From: Paenibacillus sp. J45TS6
GTDB lineage: Bacteria > Bacillota > Bacilli > Paenibacillales > Paenibacillaceae
NCBI RefSeq assembly: GCF_018403285.1
Contig: NZ_BOSJ01000023.1
Location: 1-59,807 of the forward strand
Reading direction: 5' to 3'
Length of the DNA: 59,807 nt
The notes below the pieces were generated by a model, which was not told where the DNA came from, searched no databases, and was given only the letters and a program-made list of their open reading frames with translations. Each line of letters starts with the position of its first letter. Positions within the stretch are counted from its first letter, which is position 1. Shown here one piece after another: positions 59,521 to 59,807 of the stretch. The translations under genes were made by a program, and so were the position numbers.

Positions 59521-59549
59521 TTGACACTCTGAACCGGAAATGATATGAT
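59521..59549 (+). promoter_or_regulatory. rRNA promoter P2
   Basis: Consensus TTGACA (59521-59526), 17-bp spacer, TATGAT (59544-59549). Confidence 0.85.
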
Positions 59550-59584
59550 ATAAAAGTTGCTGACGACGAGAGTTGTTAGCGAGA

Positions 59585-59739
59585 TTGATCTTTGAAAACT
59601 GAACAACGAGGAGTTTTACGCGAGTAAAACTCGTGAGTGAATTAATATAAATTCAATTTGTTGGTCATAACAAATTGAATAGAGAACTTTAAGTTCTCGT
59701 CAGCATTTTCTAAATGAGCTTATCGCTCTTTTCAATAAC
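59585..59739 (+). other. rRNA leader with boxA-like region and three stem-loops
   Basis: TGATCTTTGAAAACT (59586-59600) resembles the boxA antitermination region of Bacillales rrn leaders. Three hairpins follow: GAGTTTTAC-GCGA-GTAAAACTC with a GNRA tetraloop (59611-59632), ATTCAATTTGTT/AACAAATTGAAT (59651-59680), and GAGAACTT/AAGTTCTC (59682-59698). They probably serve antitermination, folding and RNase III processing. Confidence 0.65.
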
Positions 59740-59807
59740 TTTATTGGAGAGTTTGATCCTGGCTCAGGACGAACGCTGGCGGCGTGCCTAATACATGCAA
59801 GTCGAGC
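59740..59807 (+). rRNA. rrs: 16S ribosomal RNA (5' part, cut by window end)
   Basis: The sequence from TTTATTGGAGAGTTTGATCC on includes the universal 27F site (GAGTTTGATCCTGGCTCAG), GACGAACGCTGGCGGC and TACATGCAAGTCGAGC, the fixed 5' end of bacterial 16S rRNA. The TTTATTGGAGAG start is of the Bacillales kind. Only 68 bases are in the window, so no species call is possible. Confidence 0.98.

Noticed and set aside
59394-59606. 70-aa minus-strand frame over the rRNA promoters
   Set aside because: It overlaps both consensus rrn promoters and the boxA region, with no ribosome binding site.

Overview
The window looks like chromosomal DNA of a low-to-medium GC Gram-positive bacterium of the order Bacillales, most likely a Paenibacillus-type organism. 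The reasons are strong AGGAGG ribosome binding sites, frequent TTG/GTG starts, four CspB-like cold-shock genes, a YdjO-type cold-inducible protein, a PspA-YdjG-YdjH-YdjI operon in Bacillus order, LytS/LytTR regulation, and a 16S rRNA gene whose 5' end enters at the right edge (59740 onward). I had no database access, so the genus is an inference.

Left part (1-13 kb). The left edge carries what looks like the right end of an IS200/IS605-type element: the tail of an upstream ORF plus three hairpins resembling an omega-RNA scaffold. Four cold-shock genes follow (691, 2226, 3633, 12306), each with the same extended -10 promoter, about 130-nt structured leader and terminator. Between them lie a nitroreductase, a YdeI/OmdA-type protein, a TetR-MFS pair, an amidohydrolase-MFS operon with a CRP/FNR-like palindrome upstream, and a cytoplasmic GH3 glycosidase with reversed domain order.

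Middle part (13-45 kb). This is ordinary chromosome: a membrane-stress operon whose PspA seems to start at AUC; an amidohydrolase and MFS carriers; HxlR, thioredoxin-like and MarR/DHA2 genes; an ABC transporter preceded by a degenerate ABC ATPase fused to a LytTR DNA-binding domain; a LytS/LytTR two-component system beside an OFA-family carrier, with a direct repeat resembling the E. coli YpdB site; uridine kinase; a dehydrogenase; a DJ-1 protein; and a seven-gene region encoding two SsuC-like permeases, a binding lipoprotein, an AprA-like flavoprotein, a ferredoxin, a nitroreductase and an LpdD-like protein, but no ABC ATPase. A type I pullulanase, an unknown protein and a TetR-MBL hydrolase pair follow.

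Right part (45.5-59.3 kb). Here the DNA is visibly AT-richer and looks acquired. It holds a lincosamide nucleotidyltransferase of the Lnu(B) type behind a three-codon leader peptide and mutually exclusive hairpins, a VOC/histidine-kinase gene scar, a Bce-type ABC transporter with an internally shortened permease, and a TetR-hydrolase-macrolide phosphotransferase operon. Next to these is a translationally coupled four-gene recombination module: three divergent tyrosine recombinases of 451, 876 and 616 residues and a 243-residue coiled-coil protein. It is bracketed by 14-bp inverted repeats and lies directly upstream of the tandem promoters of an rRNA operon. The arrangement recalls Tn554-type tnpABC elements carrying resistance genes, but with a larger and different recombinase set. 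This module and its cargo are the most novel part of the window.
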